From Undaria pinnatifida (taxonomy: Eukaryota > Sar > Phaeophyceae > Laminariales > Alariaceae), in NCBI GenBank assembly GCA_012845835.1, contig JABAKD010000030.1:9957805-10021804 (forward strand): a stretch of DNA of 64,000 nucleotides, written 5' to 3'. Of this stretch, positions 11,101 to 19,989 are shown piece by piece. The notes beneath the pieces were generated by a model. It saw only the letters and a program-made list of their open reading frames with translations. It searched no databases and was not told the DNA's origin. A program made the translations under genes and the position numbers. Numbering within the stretch: position 1 is the first letter of the stretch; the number at the start of each line of letters is the position of its first letter.

Positions 11101-11502
11101 TCCGTGAAAGCTTCCGTGAAATCTTCCGTGGAAGCAAATTTACTTCCGCGAAAGCTTCGGTGAAAACGTTTTACTGTCACGAAAACGTCCGTGGAAGCTT
11201 CCGCGAAAGCTTCCGTGAAAACCTTTGCGGAAGAAAATTTGCTCCGGTTTGAAAGCTTCGGTAGCTTCCAAGAAATCTTTCACGGAAGCTTCCACGAAGG
11301 GTTAGGGGTTAGGGTTAGGGTTAGGGTTAGGGTTAGGTTCCGTGAAAGCTTCCGTGAAAAGCTTCCGTGGAAGCAAATTTTCTTCCGCGAAAGCTTCGGT
11401 GAAAGCAATTTACTTCCCCGAAAGCTTCCGTGTAATGTACCGTGAAAGCTTCTGTGAGAAAATTCGCGGAAGAAAATTTACTCCGGTTTGAAAGCTTCGG
11501 TA
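11101..11502. repeat. Higher-order duplication inside the array
   Basis: A block at about 11101-11270 recurs at about 11338-11502, offset by 237 bp. Both begin TCCGTGAAAGCTTCC straight after a TTAGGG tract and end CTCCGGTTTGAAAGCTTCGG. So the unit that duplicated includes the telomere-like tract. Confidence 0.8.
11299..11338 (+). repeat. Telomere-like TTAGGG tract 2
   Basis: Six nearly perfect TTAGGG units in the middle of the GGAAGCTTCC array. This is an interstitial tract, since unique and repeat DNA continues on both sides. Confidence 0.92.
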
Positions 11503-12187
11503 GAAGCGAATTTACGTCCGTGAAAGCTTCCGTGAAAGCTTCCGTAGAAGCTAATTTTTTCCACGAAAGCTTCCGTGAAAGCTTCCGTGAAAGCAATTTA
11601 ACTCCATGGAAGCCTTTGTGGAAGCTTCCGTGAAAGCATCCGTGAAAGCTTCCGTGGAAGCTTCCACGAAAGCTTCCGTGAGAGTAATTTACTTCCACAG
11701 AAGCTTCCGTGGAAGTTTCCGTGGAAGTAACTTTTGTGGAAGCTTTCATTGACGCTTCCGTGGAAGTAAATTCCAAGTAAGCTTCCACGAAAAACTTCCG
11801 TTAAAGTTACTTCCACGGAAGCTTCCACGGCATGGAAGTGTGAAAGCTTCCATGGAAGCTTCCACCACTTCTATGAAAGCTTCCATGAAAGCGATGGAAG
11901 ATTCCGTGAAAGCCGTGGATAGTGCAGGTGGTCCAACTTTTGGCGCAGCGTAGATTACCATTCCGTTGCAGATTCACGTCGCAAAATTAAAATGGCACAA
12001 AAGCTTAAGAGCGCTTAGGAACATGGGGGTCACTCGCGCGAGTGACCGCGAGTCACTGCAAAAACAAGGCCCCAAAAACGATCCCCCTACCGTAGCATTG
12101 GCCAGATCGATCGATCTATTGGCATCCCCTGCAGTAGGCGCATGTAAAAATAAAGTAACGCAACGACGCCGATTCAATCGTCTGTAC

Positions 12188-12422
12188 CTGTTGCAGAGTG
12201 TAGTTCCGCACGCCTACTTGTCTTACACGTGAAACATCTCCCGTCTCGGACAGATCGCGATCTGGATCACCTACGGTAGACCCTGTACCTGATGTTGTAC
12301 ATGTGTGGTGCTGAATCTGTACATATATATTGAGTACAGATTCGAACCTGGAAACATTTGCCGGATCATGTAGATCGTACGGCTCCCACCCCAAAGCATG
12401 AGCCATACCATATAAATCTTCC
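12188..12422 (-). CDS. Possible exon of an unrecognised gene
   Basis: On the minus strand a pyrimidine-rich ATATTTTCAG acceptor at 12423 is followed by an open frame to a CAG|GTAC donor-like site at 12187. The frame includes HALGWEPYDLHDPANVSRFE and looks protein-like in composition, but I do not recognise it. The frame stays open for some distance past the donor into the neighbouring family B repeat, which argues for a splice there. No matching exon was found with confidence on either side. It may be a gene fragment carried by an element. Confidence 0.25.
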
Positions 12423-12609
12423 CTGAAAATATCTAGAGATCGTCAAGTGGGGAGCAATAATCTGTCCGACGAACGAAACATTTCGATTGTCGCCAACCTG
12501 ATCGAGAACAGGGCCACTCGCCCTCCCAACAACAACCAACGATCACGTAGACTTGTCGCGTACTTGACATGTGACAACGACTAACAAGTTTACTTTCTGT
12601 ACATGTGTG

Positions 12610-12801
12610 TTAGACGCAGGATAGTTTTGGCCCGACTGGCTCCACCATACAGCAGCAAGCGGCGTTCTTTTTAGGGATACTATTAATAGTAAGAGGATTT
12701 GCGAAGAGTGCCCACGCGAAGGAAAGTAACATTACCAGTATGATGCCAACGAGGGTTGTTGTGTTGTTATAAAAGTTAATCGATAAGTTTTTGTCCCTCA
12801 T
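12610..12801 (-). CDS. Possible 63-residue single-pass membrane protein
   Basis: The frame starts at a true ATG (12801) and has a polar start, a hydrophobic segment at about residues 15-38 (LVGIILVMLLSFAWALFANP), then a Cys-rich tail containing ACCCM. It lies 190 bases upstream of the possible exon at 12188-12422 on the same strand, so it could be an upstream exon. I recognise no family. At this length a chance frame is quite possible. Confidence 0.22.
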   Translation of the reverse strand: MRDKNLSINFYNNTTTLVGIILVMLLSFAWALFANPLTINSIPKKNAACCCMVEPVGPKLSCV

Positions 12802-14706
12802 TCGAAGTCCATCCGCAGTATTACGGCGGGTGCCATTGAATATTGACTGACGTGATTACGTTTTGATCCTATCCCATCACCCATCAATCAGGCAAGAAGA
12901 GTCAAGAGGTGTGGGGATGGCTCAAAAATCAGAAAAAAAACGATAAAACGTATGTTTTCGATTCTGACTGAACACCAAGAGCTCTTATACATGTACAATG
13001 CATACTATTAATATGAATGTAATACAAGTAGTAATACATTTTCGTGTTCGAATGATAACACCACAGGGAGGACAATGTTGATTGAGGAAATACAATACTT
13101 ACTGAACACCGCTCAGACCAAAAGGGGTCTTTTCCTACATTGTAGCGTTCCTTTTTTTTGCCCGTGGGGATTGCGGCCATATTACCCCCAGCAGTTGGTT
13201 GACTATAGACTAGTACCCTATCATATTAATAATATTTCATCCAAGTACATAACGGCTGCACGACTGCAATTGCATACCAGGTATAAAACAACGCACTTGT
13301 CGTCGTAGGACGCCGCCGTCACCTTCTTACTTGCGCTAGTGTGGGCTCGCGGTTTGCCGCCCCAGAGCGTTTCGGCCCCGGATTTTGACATGGGTCTGGC
13401 GGGTCGTGCCCACAAAGGCGGGGCGCTTAGTCTCACGCCACGCGGGTCCGTGCTCATCGCATCGTGGGAGTGGCAAGGGAGGGGGAACCAAGGCTGAACT
13501 TTCATTTCCACTTTTAAGCCATGTAAATATCAACAACATTCTAAGTCGTGGTTTTGGACTGTCTGCGGACGGCTTTTTGAATGACTTTTCACCTTAGATT
13601 TAGTGTGAAGTTGCACACACACCCGGTTCGATAGCGACATAGCGACAGAGAATCGCAAGCAACAACGCCTGCGGCATCGGCTTAACTGCGTCGCCGTCGA
13701 CTATTGATCAACTTGTTCAAACGAACGAGGGTTCGTATCGGTGGCGGTTGCGCATATTTTCTCGTGCTCTTCCGGGCATTTCAATTGTGTACGAGGGCAG
13801 AGTATGGGATGTGAGTATCAGGTTTTGGCACAGCAGCTTGTTTGCGGGGCTTCCAACAAATGTTTGCGGTAAAAGTTCGAATAACTCGATCTATGAAAGC
13901 TCCAGAGCGATTCCCGTGGTGTCAATGCATCGTATAATTTTCCGTACATACCGGTGTGACCACGCGGCGGTGCCTGTGGTTGAACCACCGCCGGTAGATG
14001 CACACTTCTTCTGATGTTGCAATACAATAAGAGTCAATCCAGGAAGAGTGCTGACATAGCAGCCCCAATCTAGCCTTGCTTCGCTACCACGTGCCAGGCA
14101 CATACTACTATTATCACGAATGGGCTCGGCGATGGCAGCTGTGGCTCGCGTTCTGCCTGTACGAGTACGCGTCCTATAGCAGTCAACAGCATCAGCAGTA
14201 CTGAGTACTCCTGGAGGAGTACTGTGCGAGAGCTGCTGCTGCACGAGCACTGTTGTATGAGTACCTCGTGCTGCCGTACGAGCAGTCAACTGCTGTATGT
14301 ACCTGTTCAAGTAGTGTGTTTCCCACCTTGCACGTGCCGGTGGTTCAATCGTTGATACTGATCGACGTTGTAACGGGGTGAAGACTATAGACTATGTGGT
14401 ACCAACCTTGTAGGCTAGGTATTGCACACATGCTCTCATTCCTGGGCACCAAAGGTTTGCTTTCTCGAGGGGGAAACGCTGCAGCAATGATAGCACCGGC
14501 AGTATTTGGGCGGATTCCGTTTACGCCTTTGACCTAATTCCAGAAACTATAGATTTACGTTAACACTAACGGCTAGCCGATAGCGCTGTCACCAACTGAC
14601 AAGCCTATGAATTTCATACCTCGTTGAGACGACATTTTAGATCGACAGCAAATTTTGGCCGCTCCGTCATTGGGGCGGAGCGGCCAGATCTATTTCCTAC
14701 GTAGTA
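12802..14706. other. No recognised gene
   Basis: Overlapping frames of similar length occur on both strands around 13075-13600 and 13748-14310, without motifs. The 14140-14310 stretch is rich in GAGTAC/GCTGCTG-type short words. Nothing here is assigned. Confidence 0.45.
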
Positions 14707-15206
14707 ATATAAAAATGAAAACACACGCTCCAGCTGTGAGATGGAAGATTTTGTCGAAACTCGTCTTTGCAAGCTGTGCGTGATACTCCGATCGCGCGTA
14801 TTACGGGTTGTGTGTCCTCATTAAGGATATAGATGGGCGACTCCCCTTGCAACTACAGAGTAGCTATCAGGGTCAACAGGGTGATGTTAGTCAGTATGTG
14901 CGCGGAAACTATAAAACCCGTTTCTGAGGGGGACGAAATCTGACAGCTGTGGAAGGAAATGCATCCGTTTATCAAGTGAATCCTGTGAGTCGAATAACCG
15001 GTGAGGGGAGGGCGGAGTTATTAAGGACGTGGGGGCCTGGTTTTGATCAAAAATGAGCTGCGTGTGGGGGGGGGGGGGCAGGTCAATTTGTTCGTGGAAA
15101 CTATAAAGCCTTCAAGGGGATGAATCTGACGGTTTTGGAAAGAATGCATTAGTTTATCACGAACGAGGGGGGGGGGGGGGGCGGGACGGGCGGGGCAGCT
15201 CAAAAC
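14707..15206 (+). repeat. Family A repeat copy
   Basis: It begins with the family A conserved end (ACTCCAGCTGTGAGAT form, here ACGCTCCAGCTGTGAGAT) after an ATATAAAAATG flank. It passes through CGGAAACTATAAAACCCG, AATAACCGGTGAGGGG and two poly-G tracts, and ends at a G-rich run near 15190. Strand is given so that the conserved end is first. No coding capacity is seen. Confidence 0.85.
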
Positions 15207-15685
15207 TAAATAGTACAAGAGTCAAGAGGCCGATTGTTGTATAGTCAAATATATTTTTATTTAAAAAAAAACGACAGCTGTGAGTACGATCGGTTGAATA
15301 GTTGGAACTCAATATCTGTAGATTGTTTTACCTTTTTTTTTGTCCATTGTCTTGTGTTCGAAACCAGTGACGTCAATGCTGCTAAAGTGACTCATCTCAA
15401 GAAACTCATATGGGGTCGTAGCCTGTCTATAGTAGCTCAATGACTCCTGTTTTTTTTTTCTTGTCAACGGTCAAACGATGTATGCATTCAGGTTTTCAAA
15501 CGTCTATCAACAATGATAATACTATAGCGTGATTATGTAGCTCGCAAGTTCGTATGCACTACTTGCCAGACGAAGCTGAGATGGGCTTGAGATATCTGCC
15601 TTACTGCCCAAAAAGAATCAGATGATCGCTAGAGCCCGAAGGGTCTACGCAGCTCCGGTAAGATCTGACATCTGTTAAGCTTTTT
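15207..15685. other. No recognised gene
   Basis: AT-rich spacer with T-runs between a family A copy and the duplicated expansin segment. I see nothing in it. Confidence 0.5.
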
Positions 15686-15901
15686 GAACGGTCCAATTTG
15701 GAAACCCAACGGACATACGAGCACAACTATATATGGTTCAAAACCGTACACTGCAGCCCACAGCCCTCTCACACCTCCTCCCCCTCTCACCCATCCATCC
15801 ACGCAAACTGACACTCACCAACCCAGGCGGTCAACCTCCGGCACCAGCTAACGGCACAGCCCCACAACCAGCTGCAGAACACCTGCAATGCATAGCAGAA
15901 A

Positions 15902-16549
15902 ATGGTCCAAGCCATGCGCAACACCCTTATTCATGCCGCCGTCGCTACCACGACACTCTTGCCCAGCCCTGCATCTGCAGCTCCGTACCCGTTCGGCGAC
16001 AAGTTCAGCGGGAACGGCACCTACTACGGTAACGTCTCGCCTAGTGAAGGCCACTGCGCCATCAAGCATCCCATCCCCTCGATGTACGACGGGATGATCC
16101 CGATGGCTATTTCTCTCCATGATATGTATGACGACTCGGCCATGTGCGGGGCCTGCATCGAGGGCACTGGCTCGGGAGATGGTTCAGGGAAGAACCCCAT
16201 CAAGGGGAAGTTCAAGGGCTTTGTCAGCGACAGCTGCGAGAAGTGTTCCAAGGGCGATCTCGACTTCGCCAAGAGCGGCGACGGACGCTGGGATATTAGC
16301 TGGAAGTTCGTAGAATGTTCCTCCGGCGGCAACCCTTCCTTCATTTTGGAAGGGAGCAACGAGTGATACTGGAAAATCCAGGCACGTGAAACCAAGTCAC
16401 CGGTGACGAAGCTGTGGGTGGACGGCAAGAAGGCGTCTATGACTTCAGACAACTTCTTCACGGGTCATGGGGGTCCCTTCTACGGCGAGCAGGTGGTCAA
16501 GACGACGACCATGTTTGGCGAGACAAAGAAAACGAATGTGTCCTTGTGA
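15902..16549 (+). pseudogene. Expansin-like gene copy with premature stop
   Basis: This is a near-identical copy of 50400-51047, without indels. It starts at the same ATG, keeps the signal peptide (about residues 1-26) and the whole double-psi beta-barrel domain with its Cys residues and the GDLDF segment. TGA at 16364-16366 then replaces the Trp155 codon (TGG in the other copy). That Trp opens the C-terminal carbohydrate-binding domain (family CBM63 type), so the product would be a 154-residue single-domain protein. The remaining 61 codons are still open, with few changes (for example Val to Gly and Lys to Asn), so the stop is recent. The duplicated segment includes about 215 bp upstream and about 150 bp downstream (15686-16700 versus 50188-51303). 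Whether the short product is made is unknown; a secreted, barrel-only expansin-like protein cannot be excluded. Confidence 0.85.
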
Positions 16550-16700
16550 ACTGGTTCAACGCGAGGCTTCGAGGCTAGAGGTGACTTTACGTGGTTTATT
16601 ATTTTCGATCAAACGGAACAAAGTGGGCGGCGAGGCAGCTGATTAGTAGCAATTGTTATTTTAGCTGAATGCTGTAGTACGGGAAATGTCTCTCTGATCC

Positions 16701-17069
16701 AGGAAAGCCTTACGAACCAATCTTCCTCCCCTTCGTGAAACAGAAGGTATCTCTGCACTGTTGTCGACCTGATGTCTGCACTGTTGCGTCGTCATTAGGA
16801 ACTAAAATGCTGCTGTCTACACCTGATGATGGAGATCCTTGAGTAGTGTTGTCGCTCTACCGTAACTCGGTCCATGTGCCACTGTCTAGGCATCCACGGG
16901 ATAAACGCGCTCATGTGTACGTACGAGTACACCCTTTATTTCGCATACATACGTATGATACGCCATCCTTCGTCATCTGCTGAGGTTGATGTGCAGCAGG
17001 CCCGGGTTTCTGACAACCGGGTTGTTTGCCGTGAGACGCGTTTTATATTCCCCAGTATTTTTTATCAAA
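16701..17069. other. No recognised gene
   Basis: Spacer between the expansin duplication and a nested family A/B insertion. Nothing is recognised. Confidence 0.5.
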
Positions 17070-17650
17070 AATTAAAAATACACTCCAGCTGTGAGGTCAA
17101 CTATTTCGTTGAAACTCATATATATTTGCACAACACCCACGCTACGGTGTTGCGGTATCATACTCTTATCATACCCCCTCTTTCATTACTTGTACTGCAT
17201 TTGAGCCACTCGCAAGAGTGACTCTGTACTTCGTCGACGAAAATACATTAGCCAATCAATGTGTATGGCGCAGCGTAGCTCACCATTCCACTGTGGATTC
17301 ATATCGCAGAGCTAAAATAGCGTCAAAGCTTGAGACCGCAAAGGAACAGGGGGCGTGTCACTCGCGCGAGTGACTCCGGGTCACTGCAAAAAAAAGGCCC
17401 CAAAAACAACATAACCCCCCTACAGTAGCATTGATTGGTTGCAAGCTCGTGTCGCACATTAGTGTGTGATCCTCCTATCGCGCGCGTCACGGGGTGTACA
17501 CATACTTTCCTCATAAAGAATAGTTGTTAGTACCGGGGTCAATAGGGGGACACAAAAATGCTCATCGTTTTACGCATTCTGCTCACGTAAACGTTTACAA
17601 CCCGTTTTGAGGATATATATGACAAAATCTGACATGACTTTGGAATTCAT
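17070..17650 (+). repeat. Family A repeat split by family B
   Basis: The left part (17070-17130) matches the family A conserved end and the right part (17439-17650) continues it with GCAAGCT-GTG, GATCGCGCG and AACCCGTTTTGAGG. The 308 bp between them is a family B element. The copy is more diverged than the others. Confidence 0.75.
17131..17438 (+). mobile_element. Family B terminal-inverted-repeat element
   Basis: TTGCA occurs directly before (17126-17130) and after (17439-17443) this 308-bp insertion in a family A copy, which gives both ends and a 5-bp target duplication. The ends share the inverted core GCTAC-GT. The left end also has a small hairpin (CAACACC...GGTGTTG). An 18-bp palindrome, GTCACTCGCGCGAGTGAC, lies at 17357-17374. 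No reading frame is present, so it is a non-autonomous element moved by a transposase not in this window. Confidence 0.75.
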
Positions 17651-18511
17651 CATATTTTAACAGTCTTACAGTTGACGGGGGGGGGGTGGGGGGTGCGCTC
17701 AATTTGTGCATGGCCGTAGTTGTATGACCATAGACCCTCGCATCCCTACTATGCCGGGACCGAGCACGTCGGATTATCACCAATCAGGCAGGCATTGCTT
17801 GCATCAAGCGCGAAGCGCCGTGAGGTGTTCGGCGACCCGCATGAAGGGTGAACTGCATCCTTCCAAGAATCGCTCGTAAAACGGACTTCGGCAACTTGTG
17901 CCTACTTTCTTGTTTATGGATGACAGCGCCAATAAGTTACTTTGTTTTCTGGTGTGGCCACTCCAGAGACAGCCATGGGTATTACTACGTAACTGCCTCG
18001 TGGGTGCCTTACCATATTCACACTACATGATGTGATCATTCCCTTGTGCAGAGTTAGGGTTAGGGTTCTCCACCCCGCACAATATAATCTTCAGCTCGAT
18101 ATCCATCATGGAGGCTGCCAAAACAAAAAAACGGTACCCTGGTTGTCTAGCTCACGCAGTGATTGGCATGTTTCACAGCGTCGTTGCAACCAACGCCAAC
18201 CCCAATACATGAATACCATGTTTTACGGCGTCGGCGCCAACCGAGGCCAACTACTATTTATAATTTGGGGGGGGAACAGCCGATGGGGGGGGGGGGGGTG
18301 CAAGTCACATGTTAAATAGGCTACTGTGGTAATGGTGCAAAACCCAAAGGTAAATGATGGGGACCAAGCACCTGGCTGTGTTTATGTCAAGCTTGCTTTA
18401 ATATTTCTTTTTACGAGAGCATTAGAAATGGTATTTATTTCGTTTGGTCGACCGCCCCAGGGTTTACAGAGGGATGTTTATAAGACGTTCAGCCTTTATT
18501 TATGCCCACGG
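17651..18511. other. No recognised gene
   Basis: Contains G-runs at about 17675-17695 and 18268-18300, and two TTAGGG units at 18053-18068 (GTTAGGGTTAGGGTTC). No protein similarity is seen. Confidence 0.5.
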
Positions 18512-18675
18512 AATCTGAACCAGAAAAGACGAGACGCCAGCAGCAGGGCGTCCCTTTTTCAGGAAAGCCTCCCGATATTTCTTGGAGAGTGTGCAGAGTG
18601 AGCCCACTCCGTGGTCGTCATCGATACCCGACAGCAGCACGACAAGTACAAGGAGGTTAGACTAAAACACAGGTC
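18512..18675 (+). repeat. Split direct repeat X1 (A1) of element II
   Basis: It shares AATCTGAA-CCAGAAAA, GGAGAGTGTGCAGAGTGA, TCATCGATACCCGACAGCAG and GGAGGTTAGA with 19586-19746. Confidence 0.88.
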
Positions 18676-18854
18676 GGCAAGCACAGTGACAGGCACCCCG
18701 TTGACCAACGGGGAGACCCAATAGCGATCCCGCTCGTAAGGGGATATCTAGCCAAACGTGCAGGAGGATCAGCGACGAGCGGGGGTGTCGGTGAAATAGG
18801 CGCCCCCGCTGGTGGCGAGCCAGTTGCGAAAGTTGGTTATAAACAAGAGCGACG

Positions 18855-19410
18855 ACACGTGGCCGCCTTGCCGACAGCCGCAGAACGCTTCGCGATGGTC
18901 TGAGATGTTGCGATTTTTTGCGTGGCATTCCACACGATGAAGCTTCCCCGGGTTCGAACTGTCGGTAGCCGTGGCAGCACAACGAGTGGAATTCTCTGCG
19001 GCGATTCTCCCAGGTCGTAGTGGTGAGAAGGAGCACCGACTGTCGCGAAATTTGCGCTGTGGGGCCGCTATGATCGAATACCGACAGGCGGCAGAGTCCA
19101 TGCAGTGGGCCCTAGCAGAGGGCTCAGGCTTTCTGTTCCCAAGCGTCCGAGAAAACCGAGAGAAAGGGAATCTAGCGCTGACACCAGCGCAGATGACCGC
19201 GAACCTCCAGGCTCACCTGGTGGTACGGTCGTGGACGTCCTCATGGAGTACGTCGGATGGAGGTCTGCGGCAGTCGCCGGCCGATACTGAGGGGTGACGG
19301 CGCTAGCAGCGGGGTCAAGAAGAGCTAAGCGCTCGCGCAACACGGCTTTCATAAACGCAGACGCTCTGCCACTGTCGGAGGGGTTTGGGGGCAATCAACA
19401 AGAATTATGA
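18855..19410 (+). pseudogene. Tyrosine recombinase remnant
   Basis: Frames on the plus strand carry pieces of one recombinase catalytic domain: FCVAFHTMK-like and GSGFLFPSVRENREKGNLAL (frame from 18971), then ANLQAHL, then VLMEYVGWRSAAVAGRY (frame ending at 19290). The last segment holds the nucleophilic Tyr (codon 19285-19287). The His-x-x-Arg box expected between ANLQAHL and VLMEY is missing: only a few residues separate them, and the frame changes, so an internal deletion removed it. A TGA follows the Tyr codon directly, yet the same frame stays open for about 40 more codons to a stop at 19408-19410. Together these damage the gene beyond function. The combination of Phe-Pro-x-Val-Arg and Gly-Trp-x-Ser...Arg-Tyr fits eukaryotic recombinases of DIRS/Ngaro/Crypton elements. 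Confidence 0.78.
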
Positions 19411-19516
19411 TAGTAATCAGGAAGAAAATCCACCCTCACGCCAATTCGGTACCAACACGCGACGGCATTGAGATAAGGGGAAAAGGGCAACAAGTATGGG
19501 TGTGATCTCATGCCGC

Positions 19517-19570
19517 CGCAGAGAGGCCTCTTTAATCCCAAACTATGCACGAATTAAGCTACGTCGCAAT
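19517..19570 (+). repeat. Split direct repeat Y1 (B1) of element II
   Basis: Shares GCAG-GAG-GCCTC, TTAATCCC-AACTAT, GAATTAAGCT and GTCGCAATG with 19912-19968. Confidence 0.85.
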
Positions 19571-19585
19571 GAATGTTACAACAGT

Positions 19586-19746
19586 AATCTGAAACCAGAA
19601 AATAAGGGACGCCAGCATGGCGTCTCCTTTTCGGCAAAGCCTCCTGATGTTACTTGGAGAGTGTGCAGAGTGAACCCACTCCGTGGTTGTCATCGATACC
19701 CGACAGCAGCACAACAAATTGAAGGAGGTTAGAAAAACACACAGAC
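19586..19746 (+). repeat. Split direct repeat X2 (A2) of element II
   Basis: Direct copy of X1, 1.07 kb downstream, starting 16 bases after Y1. Confidence 0.88.
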
Positions 19747-19826
19747 CGTCCCGCCCGCCCATCGTAGCGGCGGGGTGTACCGCCGACAACGATATCAGTT
19801 GAGTTAATGTTTATTTAACTGGGGTA

Positions 19827-19883
19827 ACTACTCTCTGCCACGAGGTGCCGCGTTGGTCGCCAGGGGACCAACGCGAGAGTAGT
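19827..19883. other. Nested hairpin between X2 and Y2
   Basis: Inner stem GCGTTGGTC/GACCAACGC (19850-19858 with 19866-19874, 7-base loop) is perfect. An outer stem ACTACTCTC/GAGAGTAGT (19827-19835 with 19875-19883) is also perfect, with a 14-base bulge on the 5' side and no gap on the 3' side. It lies between A2 and B2 of element II, where circular-junction sequences of such elements would be rebuilt. Confidence 0.8.
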
Positions 19884-19911
19884 ACTCCTGGGTGGGAGTC
19901 CCCGGCTGGTC

Positions 19912-19968
19912 GCAGCCGAGACGCCTCATTAATCCCCAACTATATAAGAATTAAGCTCTGTCGCAATG
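19912..19968 (+). repeat. Split direct repeat Y2 (B2) of element II
   Basis: Direct copy of Y1; its end marks the right end of element II. Confidence 0.83.
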
Positions 19969-19989
19969 TTCCAACAGGAAACTATGCAA

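Larger units (their letters stand above)
10690..11925. repeat. Palindromic GGAAGCTTCC minisatellite array
   Basis: The array consists of 12- and 15-bp units built on the palindrome GGAAGCTTCC, alternating with ACG, ATG or GTG spacers and GAAGTA inserts. HindIII sites (AAGCTT) recur every few dozen bases. Because the units are multiples of three, both strands stay open for up to 160 codons (Thr/Ser/Glu-Ala-Ser on one strand, Trp-Lys-Leu-rich on the other); I do not take these as proteins. The spacer changes from mostly CCACG/CCATG before 11071 to mostly CCGTG after it, at the first telomere-like tract. Confidence 0.92.
10559..12101 (+). mobile_element. Family B terminal-inverted-repeat element, interrupted
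   Basis: The left end is CCAAGGCTACGGTA and the right end (12088-12101) is its inverted copy with one mismatch. The left half (10559 to about 10670) and right half (11935-12101) match the uninterrupted family B copy at 17131-17438. The 1.2 kb between them is the GGAAGCTTCC array, which therefore lies inside this copy. The right half holds a perfect 20-bp palindrome, GGTCACTCGCGCGAGTGACC, at 12028-12047. No coding capacity is seen, so it is a MITE-like passenger. Confidence 0.7.
18512..19968 (+). mobile_element. Tyrosine-recombinase element II with split direct repeats
   Basis: Order of parts: X1 (18512-18675), recombinase remnant (18855-19410), Y1 (19517-19570), X2 (19586-19746), Y2 (19912-19968). 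X1 matches X2 and Y1 matches Y2, which is the A1-ORF-B1-A2-B2 plan of Ngaro/PAT-type elements. The interior is only about 0.9 kb and encodes nothing but the recombinase remnant, so any reverse transcriptase has been lost or was never there. The X2-Y2 gap holds a strong nested hairpin (19827-19883). Repeats and recombinase differ in sequence from element I, so these are two separate families or lineages. Confidence 0.68.

Noticed and set aside
10607..11180. Frames of 126-159 codons on both strands with Thr/Ser/Glu or Trp/Lys/Leu repeats
   Set aside because: They are translations of the GGAAGCTTCC minisatellite, whose 12- and 15-bp units avoid stops on both strands.
16024..16461. 145-codon minus-strand frames opposite both expansin copies
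   Set aside because: They are antisense shadows of the expansin coding sequence and appear in both copies for that reason.
18053..18068. Third telomere-like tract as a sign of a chromosome end
   Set aside because: Only two TTAGGG units are present, with ordinary sequence on both sides; too short to interpret.
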